Shown here one piece after another: positions 43,992 through 52,226 of a stretch of 64,000 bases of DNA (position 1 is its first letter; each line of letters begins with the position of its first letter). This stretch comes from Paenibacillus sp. (GTDB taxonomy: Bacteria; Bacillota; Bacilli; Paenibacillales; YIM-B00363), in NCBI RefSeq assembly GCF_035645195.1, contig NZ_DASQNA010000016.1:1-64000 (forward strand), in the 5' to 3' direction. The position numbers and the translations under genes were made by a program. The notes under the pieces were generated by a model. The model was not told the DNA's origin and did not search any database. It was given only the letters and a program-made list of their open reading frames with translations.

Positions 43992-46065
43992 TGTTCCTTT
44001 CGACTCCGACGGACCGGACGCCCGAGGCCACCGCCTTAATCAGCGCGCCGCGGTTTTTCAGTCCCGTCTTCTGGAAGATCGACGTCAAGTGCTTCTTCAC
44101 CGTCACCTCGCTGACGAACAGCCGCTCCGCGATTTCCGGATTCGTCAGCCCTTCGGCCACCAAATCGACGACCTCCAGCTCCCTCGCGGACAGCTGCCCC
44201 GACAGGCCGGACGGCGCCGGCGCGGCCGGCTCGGGGGCGGCCTCCCCCGCCGGCGCCAAATCGGACACGAGCCGCTTCAAGTACGCCCCGAGCCGCGGCC
44301 CCCGCGTGTCGAGCACGAACGTCGGCGCCGGCGTCCGCCCGTCGTAATCCCGGTGGTACAAGTCCGGCATCTCTTCGAAACCCAAACCGCGGTATACGTC
44401 CTGGAACAGCGGCACCGGCGGCGGCGACACGACGATGAGCCCGCCCCGCAGCAGCAGCGAGAACAGCGCCTGGAACGACGTGAACGTTCCCTGCGGATCG
44501 CCCGGCCGCGCCACGTTGACGCCGCGAACGAACCAGCCCGCCGGCTGCGAGCGCGGCGTCCGCAGCGCCGCCTCCTGCTCGGGCGTCCGGCTCTCGAAAT
44601 ACGCCCGCGAATACGGCTGGCTGCGCAAATAATCGAACGTCCCCTCATGGATCGGGACGATCGCGTAAAACCCGGCGATGTCGCCCGCCGCGTCCCGATA
44701 CAGCCGCACGGCGTCCGGCTCCAGCGCGAGCATCTCCTCGAAGTCGATCGAACGGATGACGGGAGCCTCCTTATCGACATGGAACGACAGATCGATCTCC
44801 TCGCCCGATTCCGGATCGACCCACCGCTCGCGGTGCAGCCCCGCCTGCGCGCCCCAGCGCTCCTTGTAGGCCGTCGCTTCCGCGACGTTCTCGGCGCTGA
44901 GCGGCTCTAGGTAATAAGAAGCATATGTCAGATGCTTGTTCATGTACGCCCGCATGATGGAGCTGCCGAGATAGCCGACCATCTCCGCCATCTCCCACGC
45001 CATCGATTCTTTGCGTTTCGACCCGACGATACGCTGATAGTAATGGCGCGCGATCCGCCCCACCAGCCGCTGATACAGCTCCGGGGAACGCAGCCGCAGC
45101 TGCTTCGCGACCGCTTCCCGGACAAGATCGTGCACCATCCAACCCCGTTGCGTCGTCCGCACGAACGACAAGCCGGCCAGGCGCTCGAATTCCGCCGCGT
45201 CGACCGGCCGGCCGAGCGCCGCCGACAGCGTCTCTTGGTTGAAGCTGCGCAGCGCCGCGGCCGCCTCCGTCAGCTCCCGGAGCGGCTCCGGCACCTCCCG
45301 CAGCCATACCTCGGCGAGCGACAGCGACAGCTCGGAGTCGCCCGCGAAGCCGCCTTCGTCCGCCGCTTCGTCTTGCCGGATCCGATAATAGTGCGCCGCG
45401 AGCGACAGCGACAGCGGATGCCCTTGAGTCCGCAGCAGAATGGAGGCGACGACCGCCGGGTCTTCCACCCCCTGCCGCAGCAAATACGCCTTCGCCTCCT
45501 CCGCCCGGAGCTGCCCGAGCGGCATGCGCAGCGTCACCTGCCGCCACGCCGGAGATGTCACCCAGCCGCCGCGCAGCGAATGACGCCCCGCCAGCACGAG
45601 CGCGATGCGAATATCGAGCATCGGCAGGAACGTCTCCCGCAGCCAATGCTCGAGGTCGCCGAATTCCTCGAACGTGTCGAACGCGAGGAATACCTTCCGG
45701 CGATTCGCCTCCTCGTTCAGCCGCCACACCGCGTAAGCGATGCCTTCCTCCCCGGCAGCCTCTCCGCCGGCAGGCGCCGCGAGCGCGGCGAGCCTGCCGT
45801 GCAGCGCGCGGCCCAAATCGTCGGGAGAATGGTGGAAATCCCGGCTGTCCAGCGCGAGAAACAGCGCGCCGCCGTCGAGCGCCATCCGCTCGAACCGGCC
45901 GAGCAGCGTGCTCTTGCCCATGCCCCCCGTACCGTAAATGTTGAGGATGCGCACATCCTCCAGCTCCCCGCGCAGCAGCCGGGCGAACTTCGCCGTCTCC
46001 TGCTCGCGTCCGACGAAAAACCGTTCCTCCAAGGCGTCTATGCGGTTGCGAAACCGTTCGCTCAC
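43984..46065 (-). CDS. STAND-ATPase LuxR-family regulator with GNAT-like middle domain
   Basis: 693 residues from GTG 46065 (GAGGGTGGGAG upstream). An N-terminal AAA/NACHT-like ATPase has Walker A GTGGMGKST (about 45-53), Walker B KVFLAFDTFEE (about 123) and a winged-helix segment (MVHDLVREAVAKQLR). Instead of the TPR superhelix of MalT, residues about 435-605 look like a GNAT acyltransferase fold (DAAGDIAGFYAIVPI, FQDVYRGLGFEEMPDLYHRDYDG). The C-terminal HTH is LSARELEVVDLVAEGLTNPEIAERLF. Likely a ligand-activated one-component switch. Divergent from the cupin gene. Confidence 0.85.
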   Translation of the reverse strand: MSERFRNRIDALEERFFVGREQETAKFARLLRGELEDVRILNIYGTGGMGKSTLLGRFERMALDGGALFLALDSRDFHHSPDDLGRALHGRLAALAAPAGGEAAGEEGIAYAVWRLNEEANRRKVFLAFDTFEEFGDLEHWLRETFLPMLDIRIALVLAGRHSLRGGWVTSPAWRQVTLRMPLGQLRAEEAKAYLLRQGVEDPAVVASILLRTQGHPLSLSLAAHYYRIRQDEAADEGGFAGDSELSLSLAEVWLREVPEPLRELTEAAAALRSFNQETLSAALGRPVDAAEFERLAGLSFVRTTQRGWMVHDLVREAVAKQLRLRSPELYQRLVGRIARHYYQRIVGSKRKESMAWEMAEMVGYLGSSIMRAYMNKHLTYASYYLEPLSAENVAEATAYKERWGAQAGLHRERWVDPESGEEIDLSFHVDKEAPVIRSIDFEEMLALEPDAVRLYRDAAGDIAGFYAIVPIHEGTFDYLRSQPYSRAYFESRTPEQEAALRTPRSQPAGWFVRGVNVARPGDPQGTFTSFQALFSLLLRGGLIVVSPPPVPLFQDVYRGLGFEEMPDLYHRDYDGRTPAPTFVLDTRGPRLGAYLKRLVSDLAPAGEAAPEPAAPAPSGLSGQLSARELEVVDLVAEGLTNPEIAERLFVSEVTVKKHLTSIFQKTGLKNRGALIKAVASGVRSVGVERNNE

Positions 46066-46121
46066 TGGACTCCCACCCTCAACCTTTTCAATCTCTGACA
46101 AAAGTATACTGTTGTTTTCTA

Positions 46122-46141
46122 CTCTCGGATAGTACCGAGAG
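46122..46141. promoter_or_regulatory. Palindrome between the STAND-LuxR and cupin genes
   Basis: CTCTCGG-ATAGTA-CCGAGAG, 7-bp perfect arms, midway between the divergent starts (46065 and 46184). Position and symmetry suit a LuxR-type HTH dimer controlling both genes. Confidence 0.5.
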
Positions 46142-46183
46142 ACAATTGTTTCCTGTAATCTGAGGACAAAAGGAGTGATCGCG

Positions 46184-46738
46184 GTGGCAAATAAATCAAT
46201 GAAGGCGCGCACCATCAAAAACCCCGTCATCGGGGACGAAGTGACGTTCCTCGTCACGGCGGAGGAATCCGGCGGCGAATACGGCCTCATGGAGCTGCGG
46301 CTCTCGCCGGGCGGAAGCAACGAGCTTCACTTTCATACGACGTTCGAGGAGCGCTTCGAAGTGCTTGAGGGGGTGCTGCACCTGGAATGCGACGGCAAAC
46401 AGCTGACGCTGCAGCCGGGGGAAACGTTCCTCGTCAGACGCAATGCGATGCACAAATTTTTCAACCCCGGGACGACGCCCGTCACGTTCCTCGTCGAAAT
46501 TCGCCCCGCCCGCGAATTCGAAGCGTGCCTGCGCATGGCGTACGGCCTCGCGCGCGACGGGCGCACGACGGACAAAGGCGTACCCAACAAGCCGCTGGAA
46601 ATGGCCGTCTTGTTTCGCCTGAGCGAAACGTACGTAGCCGGCATTCCGCTGCCGCTGCAGAAGGCGCTCGTCGGGATCTTGTACGGCGTCGCGAAAATGG
46701 CCGGCGTCGAACGAAGACTCCGGCGGAAATATTGCTGA
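46184..46738 (+). CDS. Cupin-domain protein
   Basis: 184 residues. The first cupin motif is GGSNELHFHTTFEERFEVLEG (two His and Glu metal ligands) and the second PGETFLVRRNAMHKFFNP. A C-terminal extension (about 110-184) has hydrophobic stretches (IPLPLQKALVGILYGVAKMAG) like a membrane-associated helix. GTG 46184 is favoured by an 8-base spacing from AGGAG; a GTG at 46175 is too close. Function unknown; its promoter region is shared with the LuxR regulator. Confidence 0.85.
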   Translation: MANKSMKARTIKNPVIGDEVTFLVTAEESGGEYGLMELRLSPGGSNELHFHTTFEERFEVLEGVLHLECDGKQLTLQPGETFLVRRNAMHKFFNPGTTPVTFLVEIRPAREFEACLRMAYGLARDGRTTDKGVPNKPLEMAVLFRLSETYVAGIPLPLQKALVGILYGVAKMAGVERRLRRKYC

Positions 46739-46770
46739 ATGATAATGCCCCCTGAATAGGCCGTCTCAAC

Positions 46771-46823
46771 GAACGAAAGCCGACGAAGCGCGCTTGTCTT
46801 GCGCTCCGTCGGCTTCCTCGTTC
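46771..46823. terminator. Bidirectional hairpin between the cupin and DUF916 genes
   Basis: GAACGA/TCGTTC and AAGCCGAC/GTCGGCTT arms form one long interrupted stem; T tracts are poor. Confidence 0.55.
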
Positions 46824-46837
46824 CTGCGTCGGTCGAA

Positions 46838-47920
46838 TCAGCCCGGCGCTTTGCTCTTGCGCCGGCCGAACCAATACATCGCGCCGACGGCGGCCGCGGC
46901 GCCTAGAATCGCCCAGACCCATCCCGGGACGCCGCCGCCGGTCGCCCCCACCGCGGGCGCGGTCGGGTTGTTCTCGCGATACCGCTCCAGCTCCTCGGCG
47001 CCGATGCGGAACGCGCCTCCCCCTTCGAACGTTCGACCGTTCGCCCGCGCCGTGACGAACAGCCGGTAGTCCCCGTTCTCGAGACGCTCGTGCCCCCAAG
47101 GAATCGGATACCGGATCGCCGTCATCGGCGCCATCTTGAACGGACCGAACGCCCCCTCGAACAGCGTTGCGCCCGCAGCCGTTGCGACGCGGTAGGTTCC
47201 TTCGATCCCCTCTTGAATTAACTGGGCGTCGTTTCTCATTTCGATGTACAGTCTTGCGTTCTCCGCGACGTAGCCGCTCTCCCCCAACGCGAAATTCGGC
47301 GCCGCCGCCCCCGGAAAATTCAACTGAATCGCCAAGTTGAAGGCGGTCTCCGTCTCGATGACGAAGCGCGCTTCGTCTTCCCGCGCTTCGCCGACATCGG
47401 TCGCCTGCTCTTGGCGCTGCCCTTTCGCCGTGAACCTGATCCCGCCGAGGGCCGTCCCTGCGCCTTCCGTCGGCGCGGTCACCGTGATCGGCACGATTCG
47501 TTCTTCCCCCGGCGGAAGAGTAAGCGAAGGCTCGACCCGAATCAGATCGCGCACGAACACGCCGTCCCCGATCAATGTCGCGTCCGCGGTGTCCAGCTCG
47601 GGAACGTACAGCATATCGCCTTCCGGGCTCGTATACGCATGCACGGCTTGGATCGTAATGGGGAGCGGGTCGGACGTAAGATTCCGAAGGCGCACCTCCA
47701 GCGTTTGCGTTTGATTGGGCGTCACGTCCAGACTGTAATACCCTTTCACGCCTTCCCGATGGTTGGCCGGATAGATCGGCTCGACCGCCAAAGGCATCCC
47801 GCCCTCGAAAGGCCGGAACCGCAGCGTTTCCTCGCCGCGCGCCGCCGCCGTCGACGGGATCAGCAGCGCAGCGATGAGAAGCAGAGATATAAACCATTGT
47901 TTTCGTTCCGCGTTCGGCAT
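46838..47920 (-). CDS. DUF916/DUF3324-type WxL-associated cell-surface protein
   Basis: 360 residues. Signal peptide (1-28, STAAA), two Ig-like domains (YYSLDVTPNQTQTLEVRLRN; FNLAIQLNFPGAAAP) matching the peptidoglycan/WxL-binding DUF916 pattern, and a C-terminal membrane anchor (GWVWAILGAAAAVGAMYWFG) with a basic tail. Such proteins form Csc-type surface complexes with WxL proteins. ATG 47920 has AAGGAGG with 6-base spacing. Divergent from the WxL-like gene at 48005, the expected partner. Confidence 0.83.
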   Translation of the reverse strand: MPNAERKQWFISLLLIAALLIPSTAAARGEETLRFRPFEGGMPLAVEPIYPANHREGVKGYYSLDVTPNQTQTLEVRLRNLTSDPLPITIQAVHAYTSPEGDMLYVPELDTADATLIGDGVFVRDLIRVEPSLTLPPGEERIVPITVTAPTEGAGTALGGIRFTAKGQRQEQATDVGEAREDEARFVIETETAFNLAIQLNFPGAAAPNFALGESGYVAENARLYIEMRNDAQLIQEGIEGTYRVATAAGATLFEGAFGPFKMAPMTAIRYPIPWGHERLENGDYRLFVTARANGRTFEGGGAFRIGAEELERYRENNPTAPAVGATGGGVPGWVWAILGAAAAVGAMYWFGRRKSKAPG

Positions 47921-47950
47921 GCTCATCCTCCTTGTCGTCATTACGATACC

Positions 47951-47964
47951 CCTCTGTATAGAGG
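47951..47964. promoter_or_regulatory. Short palindrome in the divergent WxL promoter region
   Basis: CCTCT-GTAT-AGAGG lies between the two surface-protein genes; a possible operator, short enough to be chance. Confidence 0.3.
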
Positions 47965-48004
47965 ACTATAAATTGCAGGACAATACTGTCGAAGGAGGGA
48001 GCCC

Positions 48005-48742
48005 ATGAATATTAGGAGCCACGAAGTCCATAAACACGAAAACGATTATGTCGAGGTTATCCTGCATCTCGACCCGGGAGACATGCTGTCGGAATTTGCG
48101 ACCGAGCTCGGCGCAGCCCCGGAGAAGGAAATACACCAGTCGGCCCTGCGATACGTTCGGGATCGGCTGCCGCAAGTGAAATATAAGCAAATCAAAGTCA
48201 TGATCGGGGGCTTGCTCGTCGCGACGATCGTCGGCACGACGCTGGCGCTCACCGGCGGCAACACGGCCCAAGCGGCGGAAACTCAAATTTCGGCCGGTCC
48301 CCTAGGCGTACAGGACATCACCGTCGGCAACTTCACGGCGGTCGTGCTGAACGGACGGACGCAGAATACTTTCTCCACCGTCAGCAATTTTAACGTAACG
48401 GACGCGACGGGAGCGGGCGCAGGCTGGAAAGTGTACTTAACCGCTACGCAGTTCAAATCGGCCGAAGGCAACACGCTGCCGCTCGGCTCCTTGTCCGTCA
48501 GCGAGCCGACGGTCGCGCTGGACGACCCGAACTCCTCGCCGGTCACCACCGTTGCGACAGCAGCCGGCGATATCGACACGACGACGGGACTCAAGCTGCT
48601 GAGCGCTTCGGAGGGCGGCGGAATGGGCACGTACACGGTTTCGTTTTCGCCCAACTCCTTGACGCTCAACTTGCTGCCGAAGGACGTCAAGGCAGGCACC
48701 TACACTTCTACCATTACGGTATCGATCAGCTCGGGACCGTAA
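48005..48742 (+). CDS. WxL-like surface protein with long cytoplasmic-type N-terminus
   Basis: 245 residues. Residues 1-63 are hydrophilic and structured-looking (YVEVILHLDPGDMLSEFATELG), then one hydrophobic helix (65-83) with a signal-peptidase-like AQA-A at 88-91. The outer part is a WxL-type beta domain: NFNVTDATGAGAGWKVYLTATQF, LPLGSLSVSEP and a C-terminal TYTSTITVSISSGP. Both WxL motifs are degenerate (WKV; TVSI). GAAGGAGGGA precedes the ATG. Likely displayed with the DUF916 protein encoded divergently. Signal cleavage versus retention is unclear. Confidence 0.75.
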   Translation: MNIRSHEVHKHENDYVEVILHLDPGDMLSEFATELGAAPEKEIHQSALRYVRDRLPQVKYKQIKVMIGGLLVATIVGTTLALTGGNTAQAAETQISAGPLGVQDITVGNFTAVVLNGRTQNTFSTVSNFNVTDATGAGAGWKVYLTATQFKSAEGNTLPLGSLSVSEPTVALDDPNSSPVTTVATAAGDIDTTTGLKLLSASEGGGMGTYTVSFSPNSLTLNLLPKDVKAGTYTSTITVSISSGP

Positions 48743-48754
48743 CGCATATACGCC

Positions 48755-48786
48755 AAAGCCGCCGGCCCTTGAGGGACCGGCGGCTT
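48755..48786. terminator. Hairpin terminator between convergent genes
   Basis: AAGCCGCCGG and CCGGCGGCTT pair with small inner mismatches around TTGA; followed by CCTTTG. Confidence 0.75.
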
Positions 48787-48800
48787 CCTTTGTGTACGGG

Positions 48801-49619
48801 TTATTTCGGGAACAACCGCCCCGATCGTTCTTCAACGAAGTCGAGCGCTTGCAAGACCAAATCCGACTGAAAGCCGAACGTCCAACGGAGCATCTCGATC
48901 CACTCCGCTTTCGACGTATATTCGTGCATCTCCGTGCCGGCGTCGGTTTTGACGAACAGCTTCTGGTTGATGACGGAATAGGCCGCTCCCGGCTTGAACG
49001 ACGTCGCGACGATGCGGCGCATGAACGGGTTGTCGTCCTCGTCCCGCAGCGAATGCGCGATATCCGCATCGAAGCTCTCCAGCGTCACTGGACGCCATTC
49101 GATCTGCTTCGCGACGATCGTTTGCCCGTTCGCCCGGCGGTCGATCAAATACCGGCCCGGCGTCAGCTTCGCAATCTTAATCTCTTCCCCGCGCCGGGAA
49201 AACTGCGGCTGCTCCTCCGGGTCGAGCGGCTCGAACAGCGGCGCCCCGTACCCGACGTCGACGTAATACGACCGCCCGTCGACCGTCACCCGGTTCGCCA
49301 AATGCGCATTCCCCCCAGTCGCCCGCACGTACTCGACCTCGAAGCCGAGCTCCCGCAGCAGCCTGCCGAAGTGCGCGTTCAGAATGTAGCAGTTGCCCCC
49401 GAAGCCGTACGAGTTATAATGTCCCAGGAACGCTTCTCCCGACGGCAGCCAGGGCAGCCCTTCGCGCGACCGGTGCAGGTAGTAGTGGATTTTGCTGATG
49501 TTTTCGAACGGAAACCGATGCAGATGCCGATGCGTCAAAGCGCGAAGCAGTTCAAGCCCGGGCGGGGCCGCTTCCAACTCTAGGGCCGCTAAATAGGCAT
49601 CTCGAAATGCGGCGGTCAT
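48801..49619 (-). CDS. Arylamine N-acetyltransferase
   Basis: 272 residues, normal for NAT. Catalytic triad: C77 (YGFGGNCYILN), H106 (TGGNAHLANRV) and D121 (YYVDVGYGAP). It transfers acetyl from acetyl-CoA to arylamines and hydrazines. GGGGGAG precedes the ATG. It is followed convergently by the WxL-like gene and lies 13 bases downstream of a small membrane-protein gene on the same strand. Confidence 0.94.
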   Translation of the reverse strand: MTAAFRDAYLAALELEAAPPGLELLRALTHRHLHRFPFENISKIHYYLHRSREGLPWLPSGEAFLGHYNSYGFGGNCYILNAHFGRLLRELGFEVEYVRATGGNAHLANRVTVDGRSYYVDVGYGAPLFEPLDPEEQPQFSRRGEEIKIAKLTPGRYLIDRRANGQTIVAKQIEWRPVTLESFDADIAHSLRDEDDNPFMRRIVATSFKPGAAYSVINQKLFVKTDAGTEMHEYTSKAEWIEMLRWTFGFQSDLVLQALDFVEERSGRLFPK

Positions 49620-49632
49620 TAGACGCTCCCCC

Positions 49633-50127
49633 TTATCGCGGCTTGACGATCATCAACAGCAGGATCAAGAAGCTCAGCACGCCCGCGGCCGCGTGATACC
49701 GGCGCACCCGCGCGTACAGGGCGCAGCCCGCCGCCGATGCCTCCCGCTGCATCGTTTCGCCGGCCTCCGCGAGCGACGCTCGCAGCTTCTTCGCCGCGGG
49801 AGTCATCAGAGCGATGACCAGCACCTGAACGGCGGCGAACAGCAGCAAGCTTCCCGCGATCCACACTTGGGCGAAAGAGCCGTACGAACCGAAAATGACG
49901 AGGGCTACGCCCGAGAGCAGCGCCAGCGTACCGAAAATTTTCGGAAATACTTCCAACCGGTCGACGAGGTCGAGACAGCTAGCCATCTCCGCCGCCGACG
50001 ACGTCGGCCGCAGCACCCACGGAAAGGCGAACGCAGGTCCCAGCGCCAGCACCGCCGACACGACATGAACGACAACTAACCACATCATATGCAACACCGC
50101 TTTCTTGAGAATATTCACGATTCTCAT
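49633..50127 (-). CDS. Membrane protein, DUF2269-like
   Basis: About 164 residues (ATG 50127, no good ribosome site; TTG 50151 is an alternative). Four membrane helices with a cytoplasmic loop (PAAKKLRASLAEAGETMQ) between helices 3 and 4; general layout like DUF2269 integral membrane proteins. It lies between the LuxR-type regulator gene and the arylamine acetyltransferase on the same strand, so it is probably part of that transcript. Function unknown. Confidence 0.6.
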   Translation of the reverse strand: MRIVNILKKAVLHMMWLVVVHVVSAVLALGPAFAFPWVLRPTSSAAEMASCLDLVDRLEVFPKIFGTLALLSGVALVIFGSYGSFAQVWIAGSLLLFAAVQVLVIALMTPAAKKLRASLAEAGETMQREASAAGCALYARVRRYHAAAGVLSFLILLLMIVKPR

Positions 50128-50163
50128 CTTAGCGGCTTCGGAACGTTTCAAGTATCGGTAGGT

Positions 50164-51327
50164 TTACGTATTTTCCCCTTCATCGGCCGGCTCCGCCTGT
50201 AATCCGCGCTCCGTCATGTACCGCGCCAAGGAGGTGCGGGAATTGATATCGAGTTTTTGAAAAATTCTCTCCAAATGCGTCGTCACGGTCCGAGGGCTGA
50301 CAAACAGGAGCCTAGCGATTTCAGCGTTCGTTCGTCCCTGCGCCGCGTGCATGGCCACCTGGCGTTCCCGGGGGCTGAGCAGCGCGTAGAACGGTTCGCT
50401 TTGCTTTTCCCACTCCAGCTTTGTTCTTTCCACGGCTTGGCCGAACCACTGCTTCCGTTCCGTCTCCGGCACCGACGCCACGCTCACCATCGCCTCGCCG
50501 AGGCTCGCGGCCAATTTCGTAAGGAGCGGCTCCGGCACCGATCGGATCGTCTCGGACGATACGTCCGACGCCTCGCAGCAGACGATGCCGACGATCGTGC
50601 CGACGGCATGCAGCGGGATCGCCAGCATGTCGTTCGGAAAATCGTCCCATCCGGGCGACACCTGTTCCATCGTCTTGATATATCGCATCTGCGAGCGAGC
50701 GTCCGTAAGCCGGATCCAACGGTTTTCCCGCTTCGCCAGCATCGCCAGGCGCCGCATCGGCTCGAACGCGCCGCCGTGGATCCCCGCTCCCGCTACTCCC
50801 CGCGAGGCGAGCAGCGAGGGCGCCTCGCCCTCCTCCATCGGAGCCCAATAGGACATCCGAGACCAGCCGAACGCCTCCGAGAGCACCTCCAGCAAGTCTC
50901 CGTACGCCTCCGGTCCCGTTCGCAGGTGGAGCGCCTCTTCGGCGCCTTCCCTCGCGGCGAGCACGCGAAACACGAGCACTTCGCGCAGATCGAAGAACGC
51001 CGATCCGCCGGAGATCCAATACAGCGTATGGAGGTCCCTCCTGACGGCGTCGAACAGCGCTCCCGTCGACTCGGCGCGTTCGAGCCGGACCGACAGCTCC
51101 CAATGCGTCTTTCGTTTCGGTTCGATGAGCCGCAGCAGCGCGTAAGGATTTTCATATAAATTCCGGGCGGTTTTGCTGAGCAGTTGGTTGGCGATCGCCA
51201 CATGCTCCGCGTCGACGTACCACACCCGGGATAAGTTCGATACATTGGGAACGCCGTCGCCGGAGACGGTCGCGATAATGGAAGGGAACCGTCCCTCGAA
51301 TAACGGCATCATGTCTTCCGCCAACAT
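50164..51327 (-). CDS. Split-barrel (PPOX)-GAF-LuxR transcriptional regulator
   Basis: 387 residues. N-terminal flavin-type split-barrel (about 5-115: FPSIIATVSGDGVPNVSNLSRVWYVDAEHVAIANQLL), a GAF-like domain (about 150-290: MLAIPLHAVGTIVGIVCCEASD) and a NarL-type HTH (LSPRERQVAMHAAQGRTNAEIARLLF). Fusion of a pyridoxamine-oxidase-like barrel to a LuxR HTH suggests flavin, heme or small-molecule sensing. ATG 51327 lies 4 bases after the stop of a separate split-barrel gene; GGGGGGAG is upstream. No receiver domain, so it is a one-component regulator. Confidence 0.85.
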   Translation of the reverse strand: MLAEDMMPLFEGRFPSIIATVSGDGVPNVSNLSRVWYVDAEHVAIANQLLSKTARNLYENPYALLRLIEPKRKTHWELSVRLERAESTGALFDAVRRDLHTLYWISGGSAFFDLREVLVFRVLAAREGAEEALHLRTGPEAYGDLLEVLSEAFGWSRMSYWAPMEEGEAPSLLASRGVAGAGIHGGAFEPMRRLAMLAKRENRWIRLTDARSQMRYIKTMEQVSPGWDDFPNDMLAIPLHAVGTIVGIVCCEASDVSSETIRSVPEPLLTKLAASLGEAMVSVASVPETERKQWFGQAVERTKLEWEKQSEPFYALLSPRERQVAMHAAQGRTNAEIARLLFVSPRTVTTHLERIFQKLDINSRTSLARYMTERGLQAEPADEGENT

Positions 51328-51331
51328 ACGG

Positions 51332-51805
51332 TCACGCTCCCCCCTCGGCCAACGGCCTGCCGGCTCCCGATCCCGGGGACTGTACATAGACCGCGTCGAC
51401 CGACATTTCGATCACGACACAGTCCCGCGGCTGCGCTTGAATGATTTCAACGAGCGACGGCACCCATTGCGCGGTCGATTCGATCTGCCGCTCGATACCT
51501 CGGCGGTCCTCCGGCTCCGGCGCTCGGAACCCGAGGAACCGCCCCTTGATTTGGTAAGATTCGTTATCCTTGCCCGACGTCATCAGCGCGGCGACCATCG
51601 GATTCGTCTCGATATGCTCCTGCAGCCGAATCATTTGGCTCTTCATAATAGCGATGCATAACGGTCCTTGAGCGGGGTCCTTCAGGCGAAACCCGTATCC
51701 TCTGCAGGCGAAAGGAACCGCTCCGGGAACGCCGGCGGCAAAGTGGGTATAGATCGGGACGTCGCGCTCGAAAAACCGCAGCAAGGCAGGTGGGATGCGA
51801 TCCAT
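51332..51805 (-). CDS. Pyridoxamine 5'-phosphate oxidase-like (FMN split-barrel) protein
   Basis: 157 residues. The barrel pattern is GPLCIAIMKSQMIRLQEHIETNPMVAALMTSG with IKGRFLGFRAP, common in flavin/F420/heme-binding split barrels. GGAGGAG precedes ATG 51805; TTG 51826 is less likely. First gene of a unit with the PPOX-GAF-LuxR regulator (4-base gap). It may produce or bind the same ligand that the regulator senses. Confidence 0.8.
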   Translation of the reverse strand: MDRIPPALLRFFERDVPIYTHFAAGVPGAVPFACRGYGFRLKDPAQGPLCIAIMKSQMIRLQEHIETNPMVAALMTSGKDNESYQIKGRFLGFRAPEPEDRRGIERQIESTAQWVPSLVEIIQAQPRDCVVIEMSVDAVYVQSPGSGAGRPLAEGGA

Positions 51806-51947
51806 AATCTCCTCCGTGCTTAACAATTGATTTCCGGGCCGGGGATGTCTGGTTGATAAGAATCGGAACGCCCCTTCACTCTATGAATAAATATACCAAG
51901 AAATGTTACTCGTGATAAGTTTTATCCTGTCGTCGAGAAAAAGGAAG

Positions 51948-51976
51948 AAAACTCACCTGAAGGTTAGGTGAGTTTT
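51948..51976. terminator. Bidirectional terminator
   Basis: AAAACTCACCT/AGGTGAGTTTT, 11-bp perfect stem with T-rich flanks on both sides; overlaps the stop of the gene ending at 51964. Confidence 0.85.
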
Positions 51977-52200
51977 CTTTTCAGCGTTGCTCTGCCGTTC
52001 AGGGGTCTTACCGAAATGATTTCGCTAATTCTTATGGCTATAGGCCGCTGTTCTGAAATGATAACGAGCACGTCTTTACCGACCAGTCTTAAAACACCGT
52101 CGAATTCAGCTGAACCGGCTTCCTCGACGGCGAGTGCGGTTGTGGAAATAAATACTCGTCTTCCTAAAAATCTTCGCATTCTCTGCCGGAAAGTTACCAT
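51964..52200 (-). CDS. Small beta-rich protein, tandem paralogue B
   Basis: 78 residues. Shares with its upstream neighbour the frame FLG-RV-I-TT...F-GV-R-VG-D...I...R-I--I---RP, consistent with an Sm-like or small barrel fold of five strands. GGGGGAG precedes the ATG. Ends in a basic tail (RATLKRKLT). Lower GC than flanking genes. No known family recognised; spore or surface association would be speculation. Confidence 0.65.
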   Translation of the reverse strand: MVTFRQRMRRFLGRRVFISTTALAVEEAGSAEFDGVLRLVGKDVLVIISEQRPIAIRISEIISVRPLNGRATLKRKLT

Positions 52201-52226
52201 AGAAACTCCCCCTTCTTTGCGTTTAC

